Below are positions 49,782-60,000 of a stretch of DNA of 60,000 nucleotides, in pieces. The number at the start of each line of letters is the position of its first letter. The stretch's first letter is position 1. The stretch is from Diphasiastrum complanatum. Lineage: Eukaryota; Streptophyta; Lycopodiopsida; Lycopodiales; Lycopodiaceae. Both the position numbers and the translations under genes were made by a program. The notes below the pieces were generated by a model. That model did not search any database, was not told the DNA's origin, and saw nothing but the letters and a program-made list of their open reading frames with translations. The DNA lies in assembly GCA_029204225.1 (NCBI GenBank), contig CM055113.1, positions 26,279,462-26,339,461 on the forward strand, in the 5' to 3' direction.

Positions 49782-51396
49782 GCTCCCATGTATTATTGGC
49801 CATCAAAGCATCATATTCTTCCTTCATGGCAAGGTACCATTCCTTTGAGTTGATAGCATCATATACATCCTTCGGCTCCTCATGAGAAATAAAATAGGCA
49901 CAATTAGTGGAGTTGATTTCCGCTTGCTTTCCTCTATCTTTATAGGTAAGCCTTCTAGGCTCGGATCTTTCTCTTTGAGATCTCCTTGGTGAAAAAATTC
50001 GAGGTGACTCCTCCTCAAATCTCGGCCCCATCTCTCCATGATGATCTTCAAGGGTGATGATTGGAGTATCTTTGTGAGAATATTTGAACTCATCCTTCTG
50101 AACATAGATCATGTAAGCTTTCTTGTTGGATGCATATCCAACCATGATCCCTTTAACAGAATTAGGATCATCTCTTTTCCTTGTTTCCAAGGGCATATTA
50201 ACAAAGCAAGTACAACCAAAAACTCTAAGGTGATCTACCTTAGGTTTTTTCTGAAACAAGACTTCAAAAGGTGTTTTTCCAGCAAGAGCATTGTGAGGTA
50301 ATCTATTGCACAAATAGTTTGCACAATTTATAGCTTCACCCCAATATTCAATAGGCAAAGAAGCTGCTACTCGAATTGCTTTAGCACATTCACATAAAGA
50401 TCTGTTTTTCCTCTCAGCTACTCCATTTTGGGATGGAGAATAGGCACAAGAAAATTCTCTCTTTATTCCATCACCTTCACAATAATTATGAAACTTGCTA
50501 GAGATATATTCACCTCCTCCATCGCATCTTAAAGCTTTAACTTTGCAAGAAAACTGTTTTTCTACATAAGCTTTTAAGATAAGAAAGTGATAAAAAACCA
50601 TAGCCTTTGAAGAAAGTAGATACAACCAAGTGTATCTAGTAAAGTCATCAATAAAGGTGACAAAACATGTTGCACCACCAATACTTTTAGAAGAGGAAAA
50701 ATGTACATCTAAATGTATGAGTTCCAATGGATAAGTAGTCTTTATAAAAGACTTCTGATATGGCTTTCTGTGTGACTTTGCAATGGCACAAGTCTCACAA
50801 GGCTTGAAACCTTTAGAAAGAAATTTTGGAAGACCAATAGCCTTCTCCTTCTTAACCATAGAAGACATAGATGTAAAGTTAGGATGTCCCAACCTTCTAT
50901 GCCACAGCTCCTCCTTAGATAACAAAGCAACTTCACAAAGGTTTGCATTCTCATAAGAATTCAACTTAAAAATTCCACCACATCTAGTTCCATCAGCAAG
51001 GATCTCATCTTTTCTCTTGATAAAACAAGTAGTGGAGTTCAACTTTACATCACAACCATTATCAAGCAACTTTCCCACACTAATTAAGTTCTTTGTAAGT
51101 TTTGGAATGAAAAGAACATTAGAAAGTGCAAGAACTTTTGAAGAAGCAAGTTTCAATGGAATGTTGCCAATTCCTTCTATTGGACACTCATGATCATTAG
51201 CTGTGTAAATAGATCTCTTGAGTCCTTTGAAAGGTAAGATTGAGTCAAATGACTCCTTTGAACAGCACATATGTGAAGAGGCTCCACTGTCTATGTACCA
51301 AGCGTTGATGGCCATCATACATAGTATCATCAGTAGCACAGGTTGCATAGCACTCCACTGCCTTGAGGCCAACACTCTGGTGGACATCGTTGACAA
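49717..51396 (-). pseudogene. Chitinase signal peptide fused in frame to Copia 4 protease-integrase
   Basis: One 559-codon frame. Residues 1-16 come from the chitinase 3' flank. Residues 17-32 (MQPVLLMILCMMAINA) equal the chitinase signal peptide. From residue 33 it is Copia: protease WYIDSGASSHM (D36), integrase zinc site H166, H171, C200, C203, and catalytic D230, D292, E328 with the DD35E spacing. It ends at the start of RT (IGCKWVF). Gag, PBS and the 5' LTR are missing. The frame is long and unbroken, unlike Copia 1-3. Whether it is expressed is unknown. If it is, the product would carry a secretion signal before a retroelement protease and integrase. Most likely it is an accidental junction product. 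Confidence 0.8.
51302..51350 (-). other. 49-bp filler copied from the chitinase signal-peptide region
   Basis: Matches 14183-14231 with one change (CAGTAGCAC for CAGCAGCAC). It sits between Copia 4 (ending TGTACCAA) and the chitinase 3' flank (CACTCCACTGCC). Short templated filler of this type is typical of end-joining repair. Confidence 0.85.
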
Positions 51397-51551
51397 GAAT
51401 GAATGAATGGATGCCCTATGAATCTTCTGATTGAGCAGGAGTACATATTGATGGCATTATCCAACACCAAATTCCAATATGCAGAGCACGCATCGGTTAG
51501 TGTAAACGCATGGCAAGTGGCAATGTCATTCCGGCTCTTGCAATATTTAGC

Positions 51552-52457
51552 TTAGGTAGAGAGAAAAGAAGCCACGGCCTGCTCCGTGCTGAAGCCACTT
51601 CCTTTGTCATTGTCCACGTTGAAGATCATGATGCCTGGGATGGTCAACTGCTGGGCGGCTCCAATGAAGTCGGATCCCTGCAGTCCTCGGCCAGCCGCCT
51701 CCACGCTAGGTAGCAGCTTGCTAGCATCGAAGCTGCCAGCCACAGTGTTGTATCTGCTTATGAAGTCGGATTGCGATGCCAAGCCATCAGCATAGAACTG
51801 ATAGTTCACGTAGTCTATGGAGGAGCCGAAGTTGGCAAAGAGGTCTGCGTAGATGGAGATAGTGGCTCCAAAAGGGGCAATGGAGGCTATGGAAATAGTT
51901 CCAGAGCTCTTGAGCTGGGAGATGAGACCACCGATGCACGTGGTGAAGGTGGCAGAGGTGGGGATGTTCTCGTAGTCGACGTCGACGCCGTCCAGCGAGT
52001 ACTGAGAGACAAGGTTGGAGATGGAGCTGACTGCATTGCTGATCCAAGTGTCGGTGCTGGGGGGGTCGTACCAGTCGACATTCCTGGTGGTGCCGTCTGA
52101 GAGGAATTGGGAGAAGCCTGCGAGGCTGACAAGAAGCTTGACGTTGGGATTGCTCTGTTTGAAGCTCTGTGCAGACTGAGGAGTGAGACTGGAAGCCCAA
52201 AAGGCATTGAAGTTACCATTCTGAGTGTTGCCCGATGCGTCTGCATCGATGGCGAAGGACAGCGGTAAGATGTATTGTAGGGAGGCAGAGATAGGGAGAT
52301 CCGTGAACTGTAGGTCTGATGCTCCAGAGGCGCCAATGTAATCTACGATGAGGTTGCCGTGGCTGGATTGGAGGAGTGCACGCCATCATACATAGTATCA
52401 TCAGCAGCACAGGTTGCATAGCTGAAACCCGGGGTGAATTCCTCGCCTTTGTGCCAT
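51552..52457 (-). pseudogene. GH18 chitinase-like pseudogene (right copy)
   Basis: Nearly identical to 13314-14270 but carries two frame-breaking deletions: 47 bases (matching 14144-14190) just after the signal peptide, and 4 bases (AAGT) between Met1 and Met15. Read from Met15 the product changes frame after MQPVLLMILCMMA and soon ends. The rest of the barrel, including the DGVDVDYE motif (followed by N-I instead of N-F), is otherwise kept, so the loss looks recent. The TATA box is preserved at 52600-52611. Confidence 0.9.
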
Positions 52458-52696
52458 CGGAATAATGTATGTATATATGGTATGTTGACGAATTGTGGGC
52501 TCACAGATGAGACGACGAGGGGATATGAATTATGAGATGGAGCAGAGCAGTGCAGTGCAATTATGCTTGGGAATTTGTGAATGCAGTAGGGAAGAGCACA
52601 TTTTATTTATATGGGCTCGGAAGACTTGGGGCAGAGGAATTCGCGTCTAATGTTGTGGAATAGAGCAACTAAGTCAGTTGCTTGACCTAGTCTATC

Positions 52697-52812
52697 CATT
52701 ATTATAGGGGGACCCAAGGGAGTTGGCTCAATTGGTTAGCTTGACATCCAAAGTTTCTTTGGTCTCAAGTTCGAGCCTTCCCTTGGAAACCAAGAAGCAT
52801 TATTATAGGGGG
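52697..52812 (+). mobile_element. Short tRNA-like SINE insertion with 15-bp target-site duplication
   Basis: The 86-base insert (52712-52797) lies between two identical copies of CATTATTATAGGGGG (52697-52711 and 52798-52812). The left copy of the region has one CATTATTATA-GGGG at the same place and no insert. The insert contains a box A-like TTGGCTCAATTGGTTAGC (52723-52740) and a box B-like AGTTCGAGCC (52768-52777) about 45 bases apart, the internal Pol III promoter layout of tRNA genes. It lacks a folded tRNA with a 3' CCA, so it reads as a tRNA-derived SINE or retroposed tRNA-like fragment. Confidence 0.75.
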
Positions 52813-53408
52813 CGTGTTGAAACTCCCATAAAGAAACATGCACCAAGTTCACCTTACGTGAATGAATTTGCATTTGCGACTATTTTTTTAGCGTTAAGGA
52901 AAGAGCAAGGGTAGTCTCTTGCAGGCGTCTAAGAATAAGAACATATGTGCCTCAATTTTGTTTTTTCCCAATTGGTTAAATGCTCGTTACCCAACTTGGG
53001 CAACATCACCTTTACCTCATTGCTTTTTGGCCTTGCCTTGCAAAAGGCAATAAATACTATGTGTTGAGGTCGGTCAACCACGGAGTTTGATACAAAGTCA
53101 ACGTTAAAGGATATTAATATGTGGTTGTGGTCTTAATTTTTAAGGCTGAACCATCATCAATTGAGGGCTACTAAAGTAACATGCATTGTTGCCATTTCAA
53201 AATTAGTATGTCGAAGTGCAAATTGCATGAGCAAAAAGCAAAAGTTATTTATTATCTTTTGCATGATCCTAAGCAAAGGCAAATTTCGAATGTGATCCGT
53301 TCATAAACTTTATAAATATGTGTGTGTTGATTAGCTGCCAGGTCTAGCATTCTATTGTAAACCCTAAACCCAGAAAATTGTATATTGAAGGAGAAAAATT
53401 GTCAAAGT

Positions 53409-53446
<38 letters not shown>

Positions 53447-54891
53447 CATGATTTTCAGAAATTGAGCATCTGAAGCAGCATGCTCTTGGAGCTGATCTTA
53501 CTTAAAAAATGAATCCCCACCTATAGATGTCGTAGGGATAATATTGAGTTATATATATCTTCAATAATCATATATGCAAAGATTACTGAAATATTTTGAC
53601 AACTTAAGCCTTGTGATGGACGTACTTGTGAACATGCATCAAAATCTCTTCTTGCTTTTTTTTATCCCTCTAGTTTTAACTAATGCATGAGAATGTTGAA
53701 GAGCACTGTTTAAATCGACTGTAGGTGGAGTTACCCTTGTTGCAAGGGCCTGTTGAGGGTATGCATGTCTTGTCGAACGAAGAAAATTGAAGCTAACCAA
53801 TTACTTTGTGTTGAGATTTGTGTGTTGAATTTTCAACTTCAAGAGTAGTTCACTCTTCGATTGATGGAACCATCATCTAGATGCCACTTGTAGATAGTAC
53901 AGCTTCTTCTGGAACATTGATCTTATAAGAGCCAAGTGAGTAGCTAGTACCCGACTAATGATTGAATATGATTATTAATAGGCCCTAGTATGGAGCGGAG
54001 CGTGTTATTCCCGTCTTGTATTTAGTTCAATATTCTGGTTGTACCAAGATTATAATGCGTAAACTGAAATGAAATTTGGGTGTACATTTCCAAGTAACTT
54101 GAAATACTGGCAACTTGGCCAGTGTTTTTACATAGTCTGCAGAAATACATGGAGTTTGACAACAATGTCATCTTTTTCACATTTTTCACCTATCGGGAAT
54201 TGCGAGTAAATATGCAGAGTCGCATGTTTTGCATTTTCAAAGTGCCTCAAATGTTAAGGAAATGACTATGGAAAAGTGTGGGGCAACCCCACATCAGATT
54301 TAAGGATACTGATGGGTTTTTCGCAAAATGCCGACACTGTCGCCTTTTTGCGACACCCTCGCCTATGGCAATTTTAGTTCATTTTTGCAGAGTGACAATT
54401 TTGGTTCATTTATGCAGACAGACTATTTACGGCCAATTAGATGCTAAGAGATAGCATAGAGTACGTGGCTTTGATCCGCAATTTATTGTACTCATTTACT
54501 TCTGTTTCATTTTCATACTAAATCAATACTATCTTTTATTGCGTTCAGCTTCGTCTCAGAATGTATGCGTTTCTATAGTTCTTTGCGACTAATTATTTGT
54601 CTAGTGATTCGCAACAAATCATTTGTCTGATAATTCAATGCATTATTGTTTGGCTATGTAGTCACTGTAGTATTGATGATTTCAAGGTTAGTTACTATAA
54701 GATCAAACGTGATTTATATCACTATTGTTTTGTTTGAAATTGATAGGCGTAGTCATGCATAGAGAAAGAGAAAGATAGTTAATTCCGCTGCACACGAAAA
54801 GATTTCTTTCTAGACATTCGAATTATTTTCATTCGAGTTCGTTTCTTTTCGAGTTCGACCCATCTTTCACACACCTATCTTTCACGCAATT
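52813..54891 (+). other. Right-copy flank and Copia 1 leader
   Basis: Matches 14556-17880 except for three differences: the 15.1-15.93 kb insertion is absent, the (TC)n tract is shorter (53410-53442), and about 318 bases matching 17112-17430 are deleted. No gene is visible. Confidence 0.7.
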
Positions 54892-56617
54892 ATGACATTG
54901 CATTCAAGCTTGCCCTCTACATATGAGAACTGGGTGATGATCATATCGACACACTCAGATTTAACTCTTACTAGAGTTATCACTATGTTGCTGCAAGAAG
55001 ACAATAGAATAAGTCAAGACACTTTGTCTACTTCCTCCTCTCAGGCTCTATATGTCAACAAAGGCTCTAAGAGATAGAAGCAGAAAATCTCCAAGAAGGC
55101 TACAATGAATCAGAAATAGACTCAAAGTCAAGAACAATCATCAAATCCACAGTCGAAGAAGAAGATGATTTGTAGGTATTGCAAGCGCAATAACCATGAA
55201 ATCAAGGATTGCCGAATTCTCCAAGCGAAGAATGCAGCCAAGCAACTTGATCAACAAGGAAACACAGTTTCATCATCTCCCCAGGTTGAAGTGGACAAAG
55301 GCGCATTCATGGTCAAAGATCAAAGCGCAATTTTGGATGATTCATGGTTTCTAAGTTCTAGAGCAACTCAACACATGACCAATCATCGTGAGATTTTCAA
55401 CTCCTACATGCCATATGGCACGAAGAAATTTTTTCATCTTGGTGACAATAGTACTCACACTACTGAAGGTGAAGGTACTGTAAGATTACGATTCCAGCAT
55501 AATCAATTCAAATTACTATCAAAGGTCTTATATATTTCGAAACTCTCTACAAATATGTTAGTAGTAAGTAGAATTACAGATTTAGGTCATAAGGTAGAAT
55601 TCGAATCCGATCAATGCAAAATTATTGATAAGAGTAATAAGATCCTTGCACTCGGCAAGAGGCAGGATTACTTATATAGATTGGCACATTGTTATTTTGA
55701 GTCTAGTCAAGTCTTGAAAACCTTTGTTCTAGTCAATAAAGCATTACTATGGCATCATCGCTTAGGACACTTGAATTATGCATATGTTTTGAACATGTCC
55801 AGACAATCCATGGTTCTTGATCCCGACTATCCTTCTGGTAAGGTCGATCTCCCAGTCTATCATACCTGCATCTTTGGAAGGTAGGCTAAGAATCCTTTTA
55901 GATCAAACCACAGGCATGCAACAAAAGATCTGTTAGATGTTGTTCATATAGATATATGTGGACCTATGCAAACTCCTTCATTTCTAGATGCAAAGTATTT
56001 CATTACTTTTATTGATGAATTCTCTAGAAGAACAACTGTTTATTTCATTAAACAGAAATGAGAGGCTTTCATCAAATTCAGACAATTCAAAGAGCATGCT
56101 AAGAATCAAACTGGAAAACGAATCAAAGCACTAAGTTCAGATAACGGGGGAGAATACATCTCCACCGAACTCAAGGAGTATTGCCTTAACAACGACATTG
56201 AGCAACAATACATTACCTCCTATTCGCCTCAATCAAATGGTCTTGCTGAGAGAAAGAACAGAACCTTAGTTGAATCAGCAAAGTGCATGTTATCACATGC
56301 AACACTTTTGAAGTCCTTCTGGGCTGGATTGTTTCAACAACAACCTATATTCAAAACAGATGTCCTACTAAAGGTCTCTCAGACAAAACACCATTCGAAG
56401 TTTGGACAGGTTCCATACCTTCTTTATCAAACTTACGAGTTTTTGGATGTACTGCTTTTGTGCAGATTCCTTGTGATCTCAGAAAGAAGCTCAACTTCCA
56501 GAGTATCAAATGTGTTTTCATCAACTACATTACTTCAGATCAAGCCTACAACTTGTTTGATCCCATCGAGTTGAAGATATTCACTAGTCGGGATGTCATC
56601 TTCATTGAAGATCAGTT
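54892..56617 (+). pseudogene. Decayed Ty1/Copia gag-pol (element 1, right copy)
   Basis: Domain order is as in the left copy: zinc knuckle CRYCKRNNHEIKDC (intact here, where the left copy has a stop right after it), protease SWFLSSRATQHMT with the catalytic Asp changed (LSSRA), gag-pre-integrase LLWHHRLGHLNY, and integrase LSSDNGGEY and SNGLAERKNR. It stops at 56617, because a 1.46-kb deletion relative to the left copy joins integrase sequence directly to the (T)n start of the tandem units. Stops remain at about 55882 and 56059. Confidence 0.88.
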
Positions 56618-56633
56618 GTTTTTTTTTTTTTTT

Positions 56634-56793
56634 ATCCTCGTGTGTTACGATTTTAGGGTTTAGAGTGTGCATGTGCGTGTGTGATGCCAATCATTTATGT
56701 TTCATGATTACCAGTTCATGCTACCCTAATTCGCAAAACCTTGATTTATGTTTCATGCTTACTAGTTTGTGCCACTATGATTTAGAAATAGAG

Positions 56794-56850
<57 letters not shown>

Positions 56851-57316
56851 ATGAAGGAGTTAAAGATAACCAAGACATCCAATTCTAGGAAGGTGTGTAG
56901 CCCTTGTTTTCTTCCGATATAGGTGTGTTTCAAATGTTTTTTGTTGGACGATAACTTCCATAAGAAAGCCCAAACGCCATAGGGAGGGAGCATGAGGTGA
57001 CATTCTGGAATAGAATATAACCGTACGGTTGGGGAGTTTTGATTAGCACTATACTATGTTGTTTTTTTTTATCCTCGTGTGTGTTATGGTTTTAGGGTTT
57101 AGAGTGTGCATGTGCATGTGTGATGCCATTTGTTTATGTTTCATGATTACCAGTTCATGCTACCCTAATTCGCAGAATCTTGATTTATGTTTCATGCTTA
57201 CTAGTTTGTGCTACTCTGATTGGTAGGATCTTAACCTAATCCTATTAATTTAATTTACAAGATCATAGTTTATGTGTTGTGTATTGGTTATGTTTTCATG
57301 CGGAGCGAGAGATTTG

Positions 57317-57347
<31 letters not shown>

Positions 57348-58100
57348 TTAAAGGTAACGAACACTCCCAATTCTAGGAGGGATCATGTGCTGACATTCTA
57401 GAATCGGTTCGGGAGTTTTGAGTAGCACTCTACTATGTTTTTTGTTTTATTTATCCTCGTGTGTGTTATGGTTTTAGGGTTAAGAGTGTGCATGTGAGTG
57501 TGTGATGCCATTCGTTTATGTTTCATGATTACCACTTCATGCTACCCTAATTCGCAGAATCTTGATTTATGTTTCATGCTTACTAGTTTGTGCTACTCTA
57601 ATTTGTAGGATCTTAACCTAGTCCTGTTATTTTAATTTACAAGATCATAGTTTATGTGTTGTGTATTGGTTATGTTTTCATGCTTAGAAATAGAGAGCGA
57701 GAGATTTGTGGAGAGAGAGAGAGAGAGAGAGATCATGAAAGAGTTAAATGTAACGAACACTCCCAATTCTAGGAAGGTGTGTAGCCCTTGTTTTCTTCCG
57801 ATAAAGACGCGGCTGAGATGTTTCTTGTTGGACGATAAGTTCCACGAGAAAGCCCAAATGCCGTAGGGAGGGAGCATGTGGTGACATTCTGGAATACGAT
57901 ATAACCGTACGGTTCGGGAGTTTTGATTAGCACTCTACTATGTTTTTTTTTTTTTTATCCTCATGTGTGTTATGGTTTTAGGGTTTAGAGTGTGCGTGTG
58001 CGTGTGTGATGCCATTCGTTTATGTTTCATGATTACCAATTCATGCTACCCTTATTCGCAGAGTCTTGATTTATGTTTCATGCTTACTAGTTTGTGCTAG
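56634..58100 (+). repeat. Tandem array of about 400-500-bp units with (GA)n cores, right copy
   Basis: Units start at 56634, 57071, 57453 and 57957 (lengths 437, 382, 504 and partial). The GA tracts here are 52, 27 and 22 bases (56797-56848, 57321-57347, 57711-57732), much shorter than in the left copy. Confidence 0.85.
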
Positions 58101-60000
58101 ATTCTGAAGGGTTGTTGAAGAGGGCCCTGAAGAAGTGAAGTGCATTTTGGCCTTCAACTTCATTAAAAATTTTCATATTGAAATTGGAGTTGGGTCCCTT
58201 CACAAGTGAAGAGTGAAGTTTCTTCAAGGTAAAGAAACAGTTCAAAAACTAGAAAAGTCCCTATTTTTGGGTCCTTTGCCCGTTTTGACCCAAACGAAAG
58301 TCTATAGGCCCCAAACGAAGGACACCCAGACTGTACCTGCAAGTACGATACAGCAAAACAGAGTGATTGCGGCGGAGAAAGTGTTCGGAGTGCACCCTAA
58401 GTGATTTCACCATTCCATTGGGCACGTTGTTGGGAGTCGACGACTGAGTGCATTTCGGAAGGCGACGCCCATTTGGCTTTCAAATTGGTGGAAAAGCGGC
58501 GAGTGGCCTGGTAAGGGAAAAAATGCAGGTCATTATTTTCAACTTCTAACATCACTGTTGGCCTCGACATACTGTTTTTAGCCTACGACAGAAGTTTCAA
58601 GCAGTTTTGCGATGACAAACATGGGAGAGTCCATTCTGAGTGAAAGTAGCAAATTGGACGGGATTTCTAACTATGCAGTGTGGAAATTCAAAATGAAAAA
58701 CGTACTAATGGAGAAAGACATGTGGGAAGTCATCACAAGTGATGAGAGAAGGCCGCCAAATGAAACGGATATCAAAGTGTTCGATAAAAAGATGAGGGAA
58801 GCTTTGACCTTCATTAACTTGTCAGTGAAGGATCACATCATTATCCACATTTGTGATGTTGTTACACCCAGACACGCATGGGATGTGCTAAAGGAGCAGT
58901 TCGAGACGTCAAATCCGTAAAGAATCATGTTTTTGATGTCAAAGTTGAATAGTGCCCGCATGGAACAAGGAGAGCACATTCAGACGTACATGACCAGAAT
59001 CAAGACAATGAGAGATGAACTGCATTCTATTGGTGAGCGCATACGTGATGTGGAGCTGGTGCACAATGCATTGTGTGGCATTGCAGAATCCTATCAGATG
59101 TTTGTGAGCAGAATAGCATCAAGAGAAAGATTGCCCACCTTTGACGAGCTCACAGGAATCTTGATGCAGGAAGAACAACGGTGAGAAATGGTGAAAGCTA
59201 GACGTCAAAATATTGACGATCAAGCACTTGCGACACGCCAAAAACAAGGCAAGGGCAAGAAGAAGTCTAAACAACAATTTGCCAAGTCGTAGGAGGACGA
59301 GGGATCTTCCAATAAGACCAAAAAAGAAATGGCAAGTGCTTCCATTGTGGTAAAAAGGGCCATTGCAAGAGTGAATGTCGCAAATTCCTGGTGGAACAAG
59401 GCAAGGGAAAACCAAAACAAGCAGGTAACCTTGTTGATGAGGGTGAGATTGAAGACTCTAGCATATTCATATCTGCATTGTCATCTAATCAAGATGATCA
59501 AACATGGTATATTGACTCGGGAGCCACAAGACACATGACAAGTAACAAGAATTGGTTCAGTAGCTTGAAAGTGTTGGATAATGGAACATCTGTTTCAGAA
59601 GCAAATGGTGAGGTGTGCAAGATCAAGGGGATAGGCACCGTTTCAATCCAACTACCTAATGTCAAAAGCAGGATGATCATGGAGGTACTTTATGTACCAG
59701 GTTTGAAGAGAAATCTACTTTATGTTGGAGTCATTACTGATCAAAAGTTGAAAGTAGAATTCGCCCATGATCGTTGCTTGTGAAGGATGTGAACCAAAAG
59801 TTCAAAGTTATTGCGGATGGAGTAAGAGAGCCCAATACAAAATTGTACAGGTTGAATGCTACAATTAAGGAGCAACATGGACTTGTATCGTCCATTCCAT
59901 CGCAAACTGAGTTGTGGCATAAGAGGCTTGGTCACTTGAACTTGGGAAGCCTCAGTTTGATGAGAAAATTGGAGATGGTAACAGGATTGCCTACCATAGA
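58101..60000 (+). pseudogene. Decayed Ty1/Copia gag-pol (element 2, right copy, runs off the window)
   Basis: A leader precedes gag from 58612 (LDGISNYAVWKFKMKNVL), with a new stop at 58918, then LNSARMEQGEHIQTYMTRIK. Zinc knuckle sequence CFHCGKKGHCKSEC is shifted relative to the preceding frame by one extra base in the GAAATGGCAAGTGC stretch. The protease is WYIDSGATRHMTS. It is followed by gag-pre-integrase sequence to the window end, with a one-base loss near 59779. It matches 22789-24690 of the left copy. Confidence 0.88.

Noticed and set aside
52712-52797. A functional tRNA gene
   Set aside because: The box A and B-like words are present, but I cannot fold a full cloverleaf with paired acceptor ends, and the direct repeats show that it is an insertion.

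Overview
The window is nuclear DNA from a land plant with a repeat-rich genome. The evidence is a plant-type GH18 chitinase-like gene, plant Ty1/Copia and CACTA elements, a GT-AG intron, a plant-style LTR element primed by initiator tRNA-Met (TGGTATCAGAGCC), and many long (GA)n/(TC)n tracts. The species cannot be fixed from sequence alone. Only one intact-looking host gene is visible, the minus-strand GH18 gene at 13314-14270. Nearly everything else is transposon-derived or simple/tandem repeat.

Layout: 1-1580 holds a degenerate heptamer array, an AT-rich stretch and a 10-bp minisatellite. 1610-3400 holds small GGCGGG palindromes and microsatellites. 3750-6890 is a decayed CACTA (En/Spm-like) transposase locus with DUF4218 and DUF4216 regions, preceded by a long unrecognised reading frame. 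8500-10130 holds small inverted repeats, a recurrent ATATCG motif and a fold-back LTR fragment. 10615-12915 is a segment with further CACTA fragments. 13123-24690 carries the chitinase gene, a decayed Copia element, about 500-bp tandem units and the start of a second Copia element, which continues to 26.7 kb and meets a third one in opposite orientation. 30270-35883 and 38240-43317 are two elements of one non-autonomous LTR family. The second is complete, with equal 1245-bp LTRs, PBS, PPT and a GATGG target-site duplication. A PIF/Harbinger fragment lies beside the first, and a fold-back LTR follows the second.

The right part (45457-60000) is a second copy of the 10.6-24.7 kb region. One block is inverted (45457-47588). 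The other is direct (51351-60000) and carries a frameshifted chitinase pseudogene. Between the two blocks lies a 5'-truncated Copia element whose protease-integrase frame is joined in frame to a 49-bp piece of the chitinase signal-peptide coding sequence. The direct copy also carries a small tRNA-like SINE insertion with a 15-bp target-site duplication that is absent from the left copy. Together the two copies record a segmental duplication followed by separate insertions, deletions and gene death.

The most unusual objects are the signal peptide-Copia chimera, the SINE with its empty site, the complete coding-free LTR element with its fold-back relatives, and the unrecognised long frame inside the CACTA locus. 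All calls come from reading the sequence. No database search was possible.
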